59,746 nt of DNA from JANWYT01 sp046719465 (GCA_046719465.1 JBDNCV010000001.1:1-59746), one strand, 5' to 3'; numbered from the stretch's first letter, positions 34,960 to 44,019 are shown. Program-made: numbers and translations. The notes: generated by a model not told the origin, from the letters alone.

Positions 34960-34988
34960 TTGCGTGCGGTTTTCTTTACCTGTAGAAT
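34960..34988 (+). promoter_or_regulatory. Promoter of the PD40/M23 gene block
   Basis: TTGCGT (34960-34965), a 17-base spacer and TAGAAT (34983-34988), followed 34 bases later by the ATG of the 705-residue protein. Confidence 0.55.
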
Positions 34989-35022
34989 CCACTAAAGCTG
35001 TTACTGGGGGAAGCACACCATC

Positions 35023-37140
35023 ATGCTGCTGCGTGCTTATCGCATTTCGGATCGTCTTGGGCTGGTTTTGATCAAAATCACCACGGAGCTGGCCGCGCTG
35101 CTGTGGGCCGCGGTGCGCGGCGTTGCGCGCTTGCTGCTGGCGCTGGCGCTGGGTCTGTTGATGGTGTTGGGGTTCATCGCGCGCACAGTGATCCGTTTTT
35201 TCAGCGCGACGGTACATCTAGTGGGGCGCGCAGCGCGGCCCATCGCCCGCCGAACGTGGTCAGCCGTGCGCACGCGAGCAGCGGGCGCCAGCCCTGCTGG
35301 CGTGGCGATGGCGCGGCGCGCTGCCAGCCGCGAGACAGCAGCGGTGAAAGTCGTGGAAGACCCGCTGAGAGCGCAAAACCGCCGACTGAGCGCGGCGGTG
35401 GTGGTGCTGGGGCTGGCGATGGTGGGCGTGCTGCTGTGGGCAACGGATCCCTCACGCACGCCGCCTGCGCCTGCGGTTGTCGCGGGCGCGCTGGTAGTTG
35501 ACCCGCTGGCGAACGCAACGGCCCCGGTGACGCCGGACACTGCCGCGAACGTGCTGGGGCTGCCCACACCGATCCCTGTAGCAACGCAGGTTCCGGTGGC
35601 GCTGCGCGGGGGCGGCACGATTGCCTACACCGTCCGCGAGAACGGCCAAACCGACCTCTGGTTGGTGGCGGTGGCGAATCGGCAGGCGATTCGCATCACC
35701 AACGACCTCACCGATGAGCGCGACCCTGCGTGGAGTCCCGATGGGACGCGCCTCGCGTATGCCTCGCGGCGTGATGGCAACTGGGAGATCTACGTCTTCG
35801 ACATGCTGACGCAGGAGACGACGCGCATCACCTTTGACTTGTCGTATCAGGGCAAGCCCAAGTGGTCGCCCGATGGTTTGTTCCTCGTGTATGAGAGCTA
35901 TCAGGGCAACAACCTAGATATCTACGCCGTGCCAGTGGACGGCAGCGCCCCCGCCACGCGCATCACCGATCACCCCGCGCCGGATTTCTCGCCCGCGTGG
36001 TCGAACGATGGGCGGCGCATCGCGTTTGTGAGCCTGCGCGATGGCAACCAAGACATCTACGTGTTCAACCTCGACACGCTGGAAGTCACCAATGTGACGA
36101 ATACGCCGCTGCGCAACGAGGATAACCCTGTGTGGTCACGCGATGATCGACAAATTGCCTTCAGCGCGTGGGATAACGGGGTGGAGAAGGTGTTTGTGAT
36201 GCCGTCGACCGGCGGGGAAGCCACAGCGGTGGCGTTTGGGCGCACGCCTGCATGGTCGCCTGATGGGTTGAGTTTGACCTTCGCCGCCGACAGCGTAGAC
36301 GGGCAGCAGAGCTTCCTCTACGCGCTGCCGTTGGGGGCGGGCGGCGGCATTCCCGCGGACATCATCAATGTGCCGCGCGGCGCGAGCAGCCCCACATGGT
36401 CGGAGCGGCCGATCCCGCCTGCGCTGCTGGCGGCAGGTCTCCCGCCGGGCAACCCGGAGCCGCTGTTTGTCGAACGCTCGGAGCGCAGCAGCGTAGGCGC
36501 GCCCTTCCGGCTTAGCCCGCTGCTGGACGTGCAAGCGCCGAGCGCTGTCCTGAGCGACGAGGTGAACGAATCGTTCAACGCCCTCCGGCGGCGGGTGTTC
36601 GAACTCAGCGGACGGGACTTCCTCGCTGTGTTGGACGACGCCTTCTGGGATTTGCAGCGTCTGCCTAACCCGGGTGAGCCGCGCCGAAGCTGGCACATGA
36701 CTGGGCGCGCTTTTGCGCTGCGCCGGACGGCCATCCTCGGCTTCCCGCCCGACGTGGAGATCATTCGCGAGCAGCGCGGCGTTGACACGGTGTGGCGCAT
36801 CATGCTGCGCGTGGCGGATAATGCCCAGTCTGGCCAGCTTGGGGAGCCGCTGCGGGCGATCCCGTGGGACTTCTTGAGCGCCAGCGGCACGGACGTTGAA
36901 GCGTACAATCAAGGTGGGCGCTACCGCTCCGAAGTGCCTGCTGGCTACTACATTGACCTGACACAGCTCGCGGAGGATTTCGGCTGGCTCCCGATGCCAG
37001 CCGGGTCGGACTGGCGGGCGAACGTGGCGCAGCGCAATTTCTGGATGTTCTACAAACCGGAAGGGTTGGAATGGTGCGAGGCGATGCTGCGCATCTACAC
37101 GCGGGGCGAGATGGTCAACTTCTGCGGTCAAGGGACGTAA
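35023..37140 (+). CDS. Membrane-anchored PD40 propeller protein with possible degenerate M15-like C-terminal domain
   Basis: A 705-residue protein. Residues about 15-60 are strongly hydrophobic, with a second membrane helix at about 120-140 (LSAAVVVLGLAMVGVLLWA). A Pro/Ala/Thr linker leads to a TolB-like PD40 propeller (about 195-480) with repeated WSPDG motifs. The last 200 residues contain NALRRRVFELSGRDFL, RRSWHMTGRAFAL (about 551-563) and FGWLPMPAGSDW, reminiscent of M15/VanY D,D-peptidases (SxHxxGxAxD), but the Asp of the zinc motif is Ala. The domain assignment is tentative. An M23 peptidase gene follows 3 bases after its stop. It may organise peptidoglycan hydrolysis at the membrane surface. 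Confidence 0.75.
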   Translation: MLLRAYRISDRLGLVLIKITTELAALLWAAVRGVARLLLALALGLLMVLGFIARTVIRFFSATVHLVGRAARPIARRTWSAVRTRAAGASPAGVAMARRAASRETAAVKVVEDPLRAQNRRLSAAVVVLGLAMVGVLLWATDPSRTPPAPAVVAGALVVDPLANATAPVTPDTAANVLGLPTPIPVATQVPVALRGGGTIAYTVRENGQTDLWLVAVANRQAIRITNDLTDERDPAWSPDGTRLAYASRRDGNWEIYVFDMLTQETTRITFDLSYQGKPKWSPDGLFLVYESYQGNNLDIYAVPVDGSAPATRITDHPAPDFSPAWSNDGRRIAFVSLRDGNQDIYVFNLDTLEVTNVTNTPLRNEDNPVWSRDDRQIAFSAWDNGVEKVFVMPSTGGEATAVAFGRTPAWSPDGLSLTFAADSVDGQQSFLYALPLGAGGGIPADIINVPRGASSPTWSERPIPPALLAAGLPPGNPEPLFVERSERSSVGAPFRLSPLLDVQAPSAVLSDEVNESFNALRRRVFELSGRDFLAVLDDAFWDLQRLPNPGEPRRSWHMTGRAFALRRTAILGFPPDVEIIREQRGVDTVWRIMLRVADNAQSGQLGEPLRAIPWDFLSASGTDVEAYNQGGRYRSEVPAGYYIDLTQLAEDFGWLPMPAGSDWRANVAQRNFWMFYKPEGLEWCEAMLRIYTRGEMVNFCGQGT

Positions 37141-37143
37141 GCC

Positions 37144-38409
37144 ATGCAGGGTCGTCAGGCGCTGCCTGTGCTGTTCGTTCTGTTGGTCATGGTGGGGACG
37201 TTCGTGGCGCTGGCGCTGCGCAACGCTGAATCGACGTTGAGCGTAACGCCGTTGGGCATCCCCACGCAGCCCTCCGCCACACCGCCAGAGAACCCGCTGA
37301 GCGCGCTGTTGAGCATGGGGCGCAGCACCGCGCTCCCGACTGTGCCGATCCCAGCGGTGCAGCCGACACAGCCCCAAGTGGCCCCGCCCGCGGTGACGCT
37401 TGCGCCAGTGAGCGCGTCAGACTTGATCGCAGGGACGCCGGACATCGTGGCCGAGGGCATTCTGCCCACGCCGATCCTGCCGACGCCCACGCTGGCCGAG
37501 GAACGCGCGCCCGCAACGGCGATCGCCGTCACTCGCCCGCCCACCAACTTCCAGCGGCCCCCGCTCATCCCGCCGATCTCGCGTGACCCGCTGGGGCGCG
37601 ATCATTACTGGCTGATGCGCCCGATTGACAGCAACGCTCAAAACTGGGTGTTGAGCGTCTACCCCTATGGCTCGGATGGCAACGACCCATCGAACCCGCT
37701 GCGGGTGCACCACGGGGTAGATATGCCAAACCCCGTGGGGACGGTCGTCCGCGCGGCGGGCAGCGGCACGGTGATCTACAGCGCAGATGGCCGGCTGGCG
37801 CAGACCGATATCTTCCAGAACTCGCCCAGCTACGGCAATGTGATCGTGATCCAGCATGACTTTGGCTACAACGGCATGTTCATCTGGACGCTCTACGCCC
37901 ATTTGTCCAGCGCGTTCGTCCGCGCGGGGGAGACCGTAACGGCGGGCCAGCCTATCGGGCAAGTGGGGCAGACCGGGCGCGTGACCGGGCCGCACCTGCA
38001 CTTTGAGGTGCGCTTGGGGCGGACGGAGGCCGATAACCGCTACGGCAGCACCTACAACCCAGTGTTGTGGATGGTTCCGTATGTGGGGACAGGGGTGATT
38101 GCGGGGGCGGTGCGCGACGCCAACGGGCGCTTCATCAACGACGCCGACATCACGATCCGTAACTACGCGACTGGCCAAGTCCAGACAACGACCACGACCT
38201 ACGTCTTCACCAACAGCGGCTTTGACGTCAACTCCGACCCAGTGTGGCAGGAGAACTTCGCCGTGACGGATATTCCAGTTGGGCGTTACAATGTGATCGC
38301 CACGATCAACGGCGAACGAATTGTGCGCCAAGTAACGGTGGTGGAGGGAACGACCGCGTTCGTGGAGCTGCGCCCATCACCGCCAGCAACGCCGACCAGC
38401 GGTGGGTAA
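37144..38409 (+). CDS. M23-family metallopeptidase (LytM-type)
   Basis: Exported peptidoglycan endopeptidase candidate of 421 residues. A single N-terminal membrane helix (residues about 5-22) is followed by a Pro/Thr-rich linker of about 110 residues. The M23 domain (about 180-310) has intact zinc and active-site residues: VHHGVDMPNPVG (His, Asp), YAHLSS and GPHLHFEVRLG (HxH). A C-terminal beta-sandwich of about 95 residues resembles a carboxypeptidase-regulatory-like (Ig-type) domain (VIAGAVRDANGRFINDADITIRN). Cotranscribed with the preceding PD40 protein. Confidence 0.92.
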   Translation: MQGRQALPVLFVLLVMVGTFVALALRNAESTLSVTPLGIPTQPSATPPENPLSALLSMGRSTALPTVPIPAVQPTQPQVAPPAVTLAPVSASDLIAGTPDIVAEGILPTPILPTPTLAEERAPATAIAVTRPPTNFQRPPLIPPISRDPLGRDHYWLMRPIDSNAQNWVLSVYPYGSDGNDPSNPLRVHHGVDMPNPVGTVVRAAGSGTVIYSADGRLAQTDIFQNSPSYGNVIVIQHDFGYNGMFIWTLYAHLSSAFVRAGETVTAGQPIGQVGQTGRVTGPHLHFEVRLGRTEADNRYGSTYNPVLWMVPYVGTGVIAGAVRDANGRFINDADITIRNYATGQVQTTTTTYVFTNSGFDVNSDPVWQENFAVTDIPVGRYNVIATINGERIVRQVTVVEGTTAFVELRPSPPATPTSGG

Positions 38410-38497
38410 GCGCCATGCAAAACACCCCAGACTTGGATATGCTGAAACGAACGACGCGGCGCCGTCCTAGACGTAACACACTCAAGGAGACATGCTC

Positions 38498-40627
38498 ATG
38501 CGAAAATTAATAGCGATCCTCAGCCTGCTGCTGACGCTGGCGGTGGCCAGCCACGCGCAGGAGAGCGCGTTGATCCTGACACGGGGCACGCCTGCGACCA
38601 GCACGCTCAGCGCTGAAAATGTGGCGCGAGTGTTCTTCTTCGTGGCGGTGACAGGTGAAGAAGTGAACTTAGCAGCGGTTGGCGAGGACGATCTGGCGAT
38701 TGGCTTCATCGTCACCGCGGCGGATGGCACGATCTTGGCGCAGGCGCGCGAGGTCGAGGGTGAGCAGGCGCTGGCGGCCAACGTCGTTATCCCAACGACG
38801 GCGACTTACTTCGTGACGGTGTTCGCCATTGGCGAGCGCGGCGAGGGCAATTTCTCGCTGGTCTTGAACGGCGAAGGCGGCCTGCCTGCCTCAGCGGCCC
38901 CCACAGCCACCGTTGATGCGCCGACTGACGCAGCCACAGAGCCACCGACCGACACCACGCCGACCAGCGAAACCGGCTTTCAAGAGCCGCGCCAAGTCCT
39001 GTTAGGCAATGGGCTGCAAGTGAGCTTGGCGTGGACGGCCCCGGCTGACCTGAACCTTGAAGTGCGTGACCCGGTCGGCAACACGCTGTTCTTTGACTCG
39101 CGCACCAGCCCGATTGGCGGCAGCTTTGGCTTTGACGCCAACGGCTTCTGCCAAATCATCTCGCCCAACCCAGTTGAGACGGCGACGTGGCAGCCCGGCT
39201 TCTTGCCAACGGGCAACTATGAGATCTTGGTGTTCTACCGGCAGGCCTGCCAAACGCCAGAGCCAGTCGAGTTCACGATCACCGCGAGCGTGAACGGCGT
39301 CAACCTGCCGGTGCAGACGGCGACGCTGGCGCCGCCGCTCCCCGGCCAGAACAGCACGTATCTGACGAGTTTCCGCGTCAACGAGGACGGCACAGCGCAG
39401 TTCAACGCGGGCGGGGTCTACCCTGACAGCAGCCTGAACATTGTGGTGGCTCCCCCGTCGGAACTGGCGGCCGCTGCGCAGCCTATCACGCGCGGGGCGA
39501 CGATGGTTGGTTCAGTCACGCAGGCTAATTTCTTCCGTGTGTTCAGCTATGAGGCAGCGGCCAACGAAGTCGTCACCGCGCGCGCGACAGCCCTCAACGG
39601 CAGCCTTGATACGCTGCTGCAAGTGACGGATGCGAACGGCAACCTCGTCGCGGTCAACGATGACAGCAACAACAGCACCAACAGCGAAATCGTCGGCTTG
39701 CGCTTCGGCAATGCGGGGACATACTTCTTCATCGTGACGCGCTACGGGAAGGAAGTGGGCGGCACGGAAGGCGACTTCCGCTTTGAGCTGGAGGGGGCGG
39801 TCGCGCAGGTTCCGCCAGAAGTGCTGGCGCTCAATGTGCCGTTCGGCGATGTGCAAGTGTTCTTGACGTGGCGTTCGGGGGCGGATGTGCAGCTTCTCGT
39901 GCGCGACCCCGCTGGTGACTCGGTGTTTGACGATCAACTGCGCGTGGCCAGCGGCGGGCAGATGACGCTGCAAGGCAACATCAACTGCAACCGTGCGCCG
40001 GGGAACCCTGTCTCTTACATCTACTGGCCGACGGGTCTGCTGCGCCCGGGCAACTACGAGATCGACGTGTGGTATCAGAACCAGTGCAACGACTCAGCCA
40101 TTGTGGATGTGACGCTGACGATCATCGTGCGTGGGCAGTTGGTAACGGTGGAGAACCTGCGGATTCCGCTCAATCAGCACTACGTGATTGGCTTCAACGT
40201 GGCAGCGGATGGCTCAGCGCAGGCGCGGCAGGGGGGCTTCTCCTCAACGGATGTGACGCTGCTGCCGTGGCAGTCGCGCGCGGCCCAGCCCATCGCGCTC
40301 AATGTGCCGGTGTTCGGTCAGATTACTGACACCAACACGTTTAACGTCTACACGTTTGAGGGCACGGCAGGCCAGCGGGTGAGCATTTCAAGCATCGCCA
40401 CCTCGCCCACGCTGGACACGAAGCTGTTCTTGATCGGCCCTAATGGCTTGCAGCTGGCCGAGAACGACGACAGCGGCGTCGTCAGCCCGACCGTGCGGCG
40501 GACGGACGCGATCATCGCCAACGTGCTGCTGCCCGAAAATGGCACGTATACCGTCGTGGCGACGCGCTACGCGATGAACTTTGGCAACACGGTGGGCAGC
40601 TACTCGCTGACGGTGACGCTGAACTAG
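38498..40627 (+). CDS. Large exported beta-domain protein with alternating PPC-like and DUF2135-like repeats
   Basis: A 709-residue exported protein with a signal peptide (MRKLIAILSLLLTLAVASHAQ). It shows an alternating layout: PPC-like domain (about 22-130), Pro/Thr linker, DUF2135-like domain (LQVSLAWTAPADLNLEVRDPVG), PPC-like (FFRVFSYEAAANEVVTARATAL), DUF2135-like (VQVFLTWRSGADVQLLVRDPAG), and a final PPC-like domain (FNVYTFEGTAGQRVSISSIA). Each DUF2135-like copy has a pair of Cys. Such domains occur in secreted or surface proteins and are thought to be structural or adhesive. Start at 38498 is favoured: AAGGAGA is 7-8 bases away, but too close to the ATG at 38492. A terminator follows. 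Confidence 0.8.
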   Translation: MRKLIAILSLLLTLAVASHAQESALILTRGTPATSTLSAENVARVFFFVAVTGEEVNLAAVGEDDLAIGFIVTAADGTILAQAREVEGEQALAANVVIPTTATYFVTVFAIGERGEGNFSLVLNGEGGLPASAAPTATVDAPTDAATEPPTDTTPTSETGFQEPRQVLLGNGLQVSLAWTAPADLNLEVRDPVGNTLFFDSRTSPIGGSFGFDANGFCQIISPNPVETATWQPGFLPTGNYEILVFYRQACQTPEPVEFTITASVNGVNLPVQTATLAPPLPGQNSTYLTSFRVNEDGTAQFNAGGVYPDSSLNIVVAPPSELAAAAQPITRGATMVGSVTQANFFRVFSYEAAANEVVTARATALNGSLDTLLQVTDANGNLVAVNDDSNNSTNSEIVGLRFGNAGTYFFIVTRYGKEVGGTEGDFRFELEGAVAQVPPEVLALNVPFGDVQVFLTWRSGADVQLLVRDPAGDSVFDDQLRVASGGQMTLQGNINCNRAPGNPVSYIYWPTGLLRPGNYEIDVWYQNQCNDSAIVDVTLTIIVRGQLVTVENLRIPLNQHYVIGFNVAADGSAQARQGGFSSTDVTLLPWQSRAAQPIALNVPVFGQITDTNTFNVYTFEGTAGQRVSISSIATSPTLDTKLFLIGPNGLQLAENDDSGVVSPTVRRTDAIIANVLLPENGTYTVVATRYAMNFGNTVGSYSLTVTLN

Positions 40628-40674
40628 GCTCCACGGGGCGATTCGCCGCGCCTAGCTCGAACTTGTAACTGGTG

Positions 40675-40708
40675 AAACGCCGCAAGCTTGCGTATACTTG
40701 CGGCGTTT
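40675..40708 (+). terminator. Long hairpin terminator
   Basis: A perfect 12-bp stem (AAACGCCGCAAG at 40675-40686, complement at 40697-40708) with a 10-base loop; the T-run is only three bases before a C. Confidence 0.75.
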
Positions 40709-40735
40709 CTGCTTGAATTGAGAAAGCGCCTCGAC

Positions 40736-41449
40736 ATGCGAGTGAAGTTTATTGTGCTGGTGGTGGTTGTCCTTGTGGTGGCGGCAGCGTGTGCGCCTGC
40801 GCCTGTGCTGCGTGACCCGGATGTGCTGCGCGACACCAGCCTTGTGACGGGCGACCCGTGCGAAGCCCCGTGCTTCCAAGGGATCACGCCCGGTGAAACC
40901 CCGTGGAACGTCGCGGTGACTCTCGTAGAAGACAACCGCTTGTTCAGCGGCTTTGAGCAGCCCGTGCTAGAGAACACCAGCGCCCGCGCGCTCGAGTTCA
41001 ACGCGGCGGCGACCAACAAGCGCTGCTGCGCGGTGTTCAGCGATGATGGCCGTGTTGTGACGTCGATCTTTGCGCTGGTGGCCCCCCAGATGACGTTGGG
41101 GCAGGTGATCGAGCGCTTTGGTGAACCAAGCTACTTGACTGGCGAGGGCATTGGGGACGATCAGGCGTCGATGGCGCTGGTCTTCCCTGATGTGCCGATG
41201 ATCGTGTATGTGTTCGCCGCTGGCTTGCAGAACGGCGTGCTGTCGGAATCGAGCGAGGTCTTCGCGCATGTGTACCTCACCGCAGACAACATGCGGCGCG
41301 CGCTTGAAGCCAGCTCGCTGTATGCGTGGCAGGGCTATGGCCCGGTCGCGCTCATGACAAGCGGCGACTTTGCGACAACCCCTGTGCCGGAAGAACTGCG
41401 CTTTGACGCAACCCCATCCGCAGAAGCGACTGCACAAACTGACAATTAA
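40736..41449 (+). CDS. Lipoprotein of unknown function
   Basis: A 237-residue protein with a lipoprotein signal: MRVKFIVLVVVVLVVAAAC, lipobox VAAAC. The mature part is acidic, begins with a CEAPCFQGITPGET segment and contains NKRCCAVFSDDG and MTLGQVIERFGEPSYLT, the latter like a substrate-free binding or BLIP/SmpA-like small repeat. I do not recognise a family. The start is placed at the ATG directly before the hydrophobic core; an earlier in-frame start lies within the terminator hairpin. It is isolated from the S1 gene by 41 bases. Confidence 0.75.
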   Translation: MRVKFIVLVVVVLVVAAACAPAPVLRDPDVLRDTSLVTGDPCEAPCFQGITPGETPWNVAVTLVEDNRLFSGFEQPVLENTSARALEFNAAATNKRCCAVFSDDGRVVTSIFALVAPQMTLGQVIERFGEPSYLTGEGIGDDQASMALVFPDVPMIVYVFAAGLQNGVLSESSEVFAHVYLTADNMRRALEASSLYAWQGYGPVALMTSGDFATTPVPEELRFDATPSAEATAQTDN

Positions 41450-41490
41450 CCGTTACAATACGAGCATACCACGAGAGGGATAAGGGTTTT

Positions 41491-42171
41491 ATGTCAGAAA
41501 GGACGATCACCATCAACACAGGCGATGCCGTGAGCGGCACGGTGACGCGCCTTGTGCTGTCCGGCGCGTTTGTGGCGCTCGGTGATGGACGTGAAGGGCT
41601 GCTGCACGTATCACAGATGGGCAAAGTGCCGTTCAAGAACATTGAGGAATTGATCAAGGTTGGCGATACGGTTGAAGCGTTCGTTTTGAAAGTGGACGGG
41701 GATCGCGTGGCGCTCACGACGCAGAAGCCCCCAGCGGTCTCATGGGATACGATCCATGAGGGCGACGTCTTCCGCGGCACAGTGATTCGTATTGAGAAGT
41801 ATGGCGCGTTTGTAGACATCGGCGCGGAGCGCCCGGGCATGGTGCACGTCTCTGAGATGGGCGATGGCTACGTGCAGTCCCCGGATGAGGTGGTGCGCGT
41901 GGGCGATGTGATCGAGGTACGCGTGCTGAAGTATAACCGCAAGCGCCGCCAGATCGACCTGACGATGAAAGAAAACGTATCGCCTGCGCCAGTGGCGGCG
42001 GATGAGGCCGACGAAGATCTGCCGACCGCGTTTGAGCTGGCCATGCGCAAGGCGCAGCAGGGTCAGCCGCGGCGCGGCGCGAGCCGCAATGACGCCAACC
42101 GTCGCAATCGTTACAACGATTACGACGCAGACGACATTATCCGCCGCACGCTGAAATCACACAACAAATAA
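41491..42171 (+). CDS. S1 RNA-binding domain protein
   Basis: A 226-residue protein with two S1 OB-fold domains: residues about 8-72 (GDAVSGTVTRLVLSGAFVALGDGREGLLHVSQM) and about 85-155 (GDVFRGTVIRIEKYGAFVDIGAERPGMVHVSEM), then an acidic linker and a basic, Arg/Asn-rich tail. It is shorter than ribosomal protein S1 (4-6 domains) and closer to general-stress or YugI-like S1 proteins. Likely binds mRNA or the ribosome; exact role unknown. AGGGATAAGGG lies upstream of the ATG. Confidence 0.88.
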   Translation: MSERTITINTGDAVSGTVTRLVLSGAFVALGDGREGLLHVSQMGKVPFKNIEELIKVGDTVEAFVLKVDGDRVALTTQKPPAVSWDTIHEGDVFRGTVIRIEKYGAFVDIGAERPGMVHVSEMGDGYVQSPDEVVRVGDVIEVRVLKYNRKRRQIDLTMKENVSPAPVAADEADEDLPTAFELAMRKAQQGQPRRGASRNDANRRNRYNDYDADDIIRRTLKSHNK

Positions 42172-42174
42172 GCG

Positions 42175-42198
42175 AAGAGGGGGCAGACACCCCCTCTT
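42175..42198. terminator. Hairpin between convergent S1 and VKOR genes
   Basis: A 9-bp perfect stem (AAGAGGGGG / CCCCCTCTT) with a 6-base loop (CAGACA). Only short T-runs follow on either strand, so it is a moderate bidirectional terminator. Confidence 0.65.
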
Positions 42199-42207
42199 TC
42201 GATTGAG

Positions 42208-42696
42208 CTATTCGAGGCTGCGCTGATAGCGCACGTAGCGCAGGATCGTTGCGCCGAAGAACACAGTGAAGATCGCTTCATGCGCAAGGCACCACGGGCA
42301 GAGCGCCTCAAGCACGAAGAACTGGATGTAGACAAGGTACATCGAGAACAGCCAGCCAAAGATCGACAGCCCCAGCACCATGATCTGCCCGTACTCGGCA
42401 AACAAGCTGACGCGCTGCTCGAGCAAGATGATCACCCCCAGCACCAAGTAGAGCGCTAAGCCCATGTAGGCAATCGGGATGCCGAACATCTCGGAGTAGG
42501 CGCTGTTCTGCACGCGGTCGCAGTTGAACGCGCCGCCCTGCACGCAGGCCATGGCGACGCCCGTCGCTTTGACATAGGTCAGATACCCACTGACGACAAT
42601 GCCCGCGGCAATCAGCACAAGTTGTAAGCCCTTCAAGGTGAAAAGACGGCTAAGGCCATGAGGCCGCTCATTTAAGGCAAGGTTGGGCGCGGTCAT
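42208..42696 (-). CDS. Vitamin K epoxide reductase (VKOR) family membrane protein
   Basis: A 162-residue membrane protein with four to five helices. The active-site CxxC is in EALCPWCLAHE; the loop Cys pair is ACVQGGAFNCDRV, followed by the conserved FGIPIAYMGLALY. Bacterial VKORs oxidise a DsbA-like partner and pass electrons to quinone, supporting disulfide formation outside the membrane; this suits the many Cys-containing exported proteins nearby. AGGAGG is 5 bases before the ATG. Its start overlaps the stop of moeA by 4 bases (ATGA), so it is translationally coupled to moeA. No fused thioredoxin domain is present. Confidence 0.93.
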   Translation of the reverse strand: MTAPNLALNERPHGLSRLFTLKGLQLVLIAAGIVVSGYLTYVKATGVAMACVQGGAFNCDRVQNSAYSEMFGIPIAYMGLALYLVLGVIILLEQRVSLFAEYGQIMVLGLSIFGWLFSMYLVYIQFFVLEALCPWCLAHEAIFTVFFGATILRYVRYQRSLE

Positions 42697-43925
42697 ACAT
42701 CCTCCTGTTCGCGCGGCGTTCGTAATAAGTGTACTGGCATCAAGGTGTTGCGGGGAACATGCGTGACCCCCGCAGGCACGATCAGCAGCCCGTCGGCATG
42801 TACTAGGGACATCAACGCGCCCGAGCTTTGTGTGCCTGTTTCGGTAGCATACCACTGGTCGCCCGTGCGGTGAAGGCGCACCCGCAGATACGACTCCCGT
42901 CCATCGGAGGTGAAATCGTGCGCGGCGAGCGCCTCAATCACGGTCGGGCGATAGGGACGACCTGCCATCTTCAACAGGGCTGGCTGCACGAGAATTTCAA
43001 AGGTGACGAGCGCTGAGACCGGGTTCCCCGGCAGCCCATAAAAGGGTATGCCAGCGATGTTACCGAACGCTAACGGCTTGCCCGGACGGATGTTGATCTT
43101 CCAAAAGTTGAGCTGGCCGCGCTGCTCAAGCGCCTGACGGGTGAAGTCTGCCGCGCCCACGCTCACACCGGCTGTGCTGAGGATGAGGTCAGGCTGCACG
43201 GCGAGCGCATCGTCGATCATGCGGTGCATGTCCTCCAGCGTGTCGCGGGCGGGGGGGATGAGATGGGGCAAGCCGCCGCAGCGGCGCACCATCGCTGCCA
43301 GCGCAGGGCTGTTGCCGTCGCGGATCTGGCCCGGGGCGGGTGTGGCGTCAAACCGCACGATCTCATCGCCGCTGGTGACGATGGCGACGCGCGGCTGACG
43401 GATGACGGGCACTTCTACATGGCCGAGCGAGGCCAACATGCCGATGTCGGCGGCGCTTAGGACGGCCCCTCTGCGGATGACGACGCTGCCGCTGGCGATG
43501 TTCTCACCACGGCGGCGGATGTTTGCGCCTGCGCGGGCAGCCTTGCGGATCGTCACTGGATGGCCGACGCTGCTGGTCTCCCATGTGGCGTCGGTGTCCT
43601 CGATTGGCACGACGGCGTCGGCCCCCGGTGGGATGGGCGCGCCGGTCATGATGCGCGCGGCTTGGCCGTGATCGATGACGTGGTGTGGGGTTGTGCCCGC
43701 CAGAATGTCGCTGACGATGGTCAAGGTGACTGGGGCGGCTGTGGTGTCGTCGGCGCGCACGGCGAAGCCATCCATGCTGCTGTTGTCGAAGGGGGGCAAA
43801 TCCTCAGCGCTGTGAATGTCCTCGGCGAGGACACGGTCATAGGCCTCAAGCAGCCCGACTGTCTCGGTGGGTAAGGTTTGTGTGGCTTGCTGAATCTGCG
43901 CTAATGCTTCGGCAACCGAGAGCAT
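42693..43925 (-). CDS. moeA: Molybdopterin molybdenumtransferase MoeA
   Basis: Inserts molybdate into adenylylated molybdopterin in molybdenum cofactor synthesis. The 410-residue protein has the four MoeA domains: EDLPPFDNSSMDGFAVRADD near residue 40, PPGADAVVPIEDTD, the MoCF_biosynth core with VAIVTSGDEIV, ILSTAGVSVGAADF and YGLPGNPVSALVTFEI, and a C-terminal beta domain. Two ATGs compete; the second (43925) has AGGAG at a better distance. No other moa/mob gene is in view; the cotranscribed neighbour is VKOR. Confidence 0.95.
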   Translation of the reverse strand: MLSVAEALAQIQQATQTLPTETVGLLEAYDRVLAEDIHSAEDLPPFDNSSMDGFAVRADDTTAAPVTLTIVSDILAGTTPHHVIDHGQAARIMTGAPIPPGADAVVPIEDTDATWETSSVGHPVTIRKAARAGANIRRRGENIASGSVVIRRGAVLSAADIGMLASLGHVEVPVIRQPRVAIVTSGDEIVRFDATPAPGQIRDGNSPALAAMVRRCGGLPHLIPPARDTLEDMHRMIDDALAVQPDLILSTAGVSVGAADFTRQALEQRGQLNFWKINIRPGKPLAFGNIAGIPFYGLPGNPVSALVTFEILVQPALLKMAGRPYRPTVIEALAAHDFTSDGRESYLRVRLHRTGDQWYATETGTQSSGALMSLVHADGLLIVPAGVTHVPRNTLMPVHLLRTPREQEDV

Positions 43926-43988
43926 CAACATCTCCTGAGGGTGTGGAAGATCGTTAGTAGTATATCAAATACAGTTTTAATTGCCCGC

Positions 43989-44019
43989 TTGCATAAACGC
44001 AACAAAACTAGAGTATAAT
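43989..44019 (+). promoter_or_regulatory. Promoter of the rel gene
   Basis: TTGCAT (43989-43994), a 19-base spacer and a perfect TATAAT (44014-44019). The leader to the ATG would be about 40 bases. The spacer is one to two bases longer than ideal. Confidence 0.55.

Noticed and set aside
36136..37377. Open frame of 413 codons on the minus strand
   Set aside because: Antisense to the PD40 protein and the start of the M23 gene; no recognisable motif.
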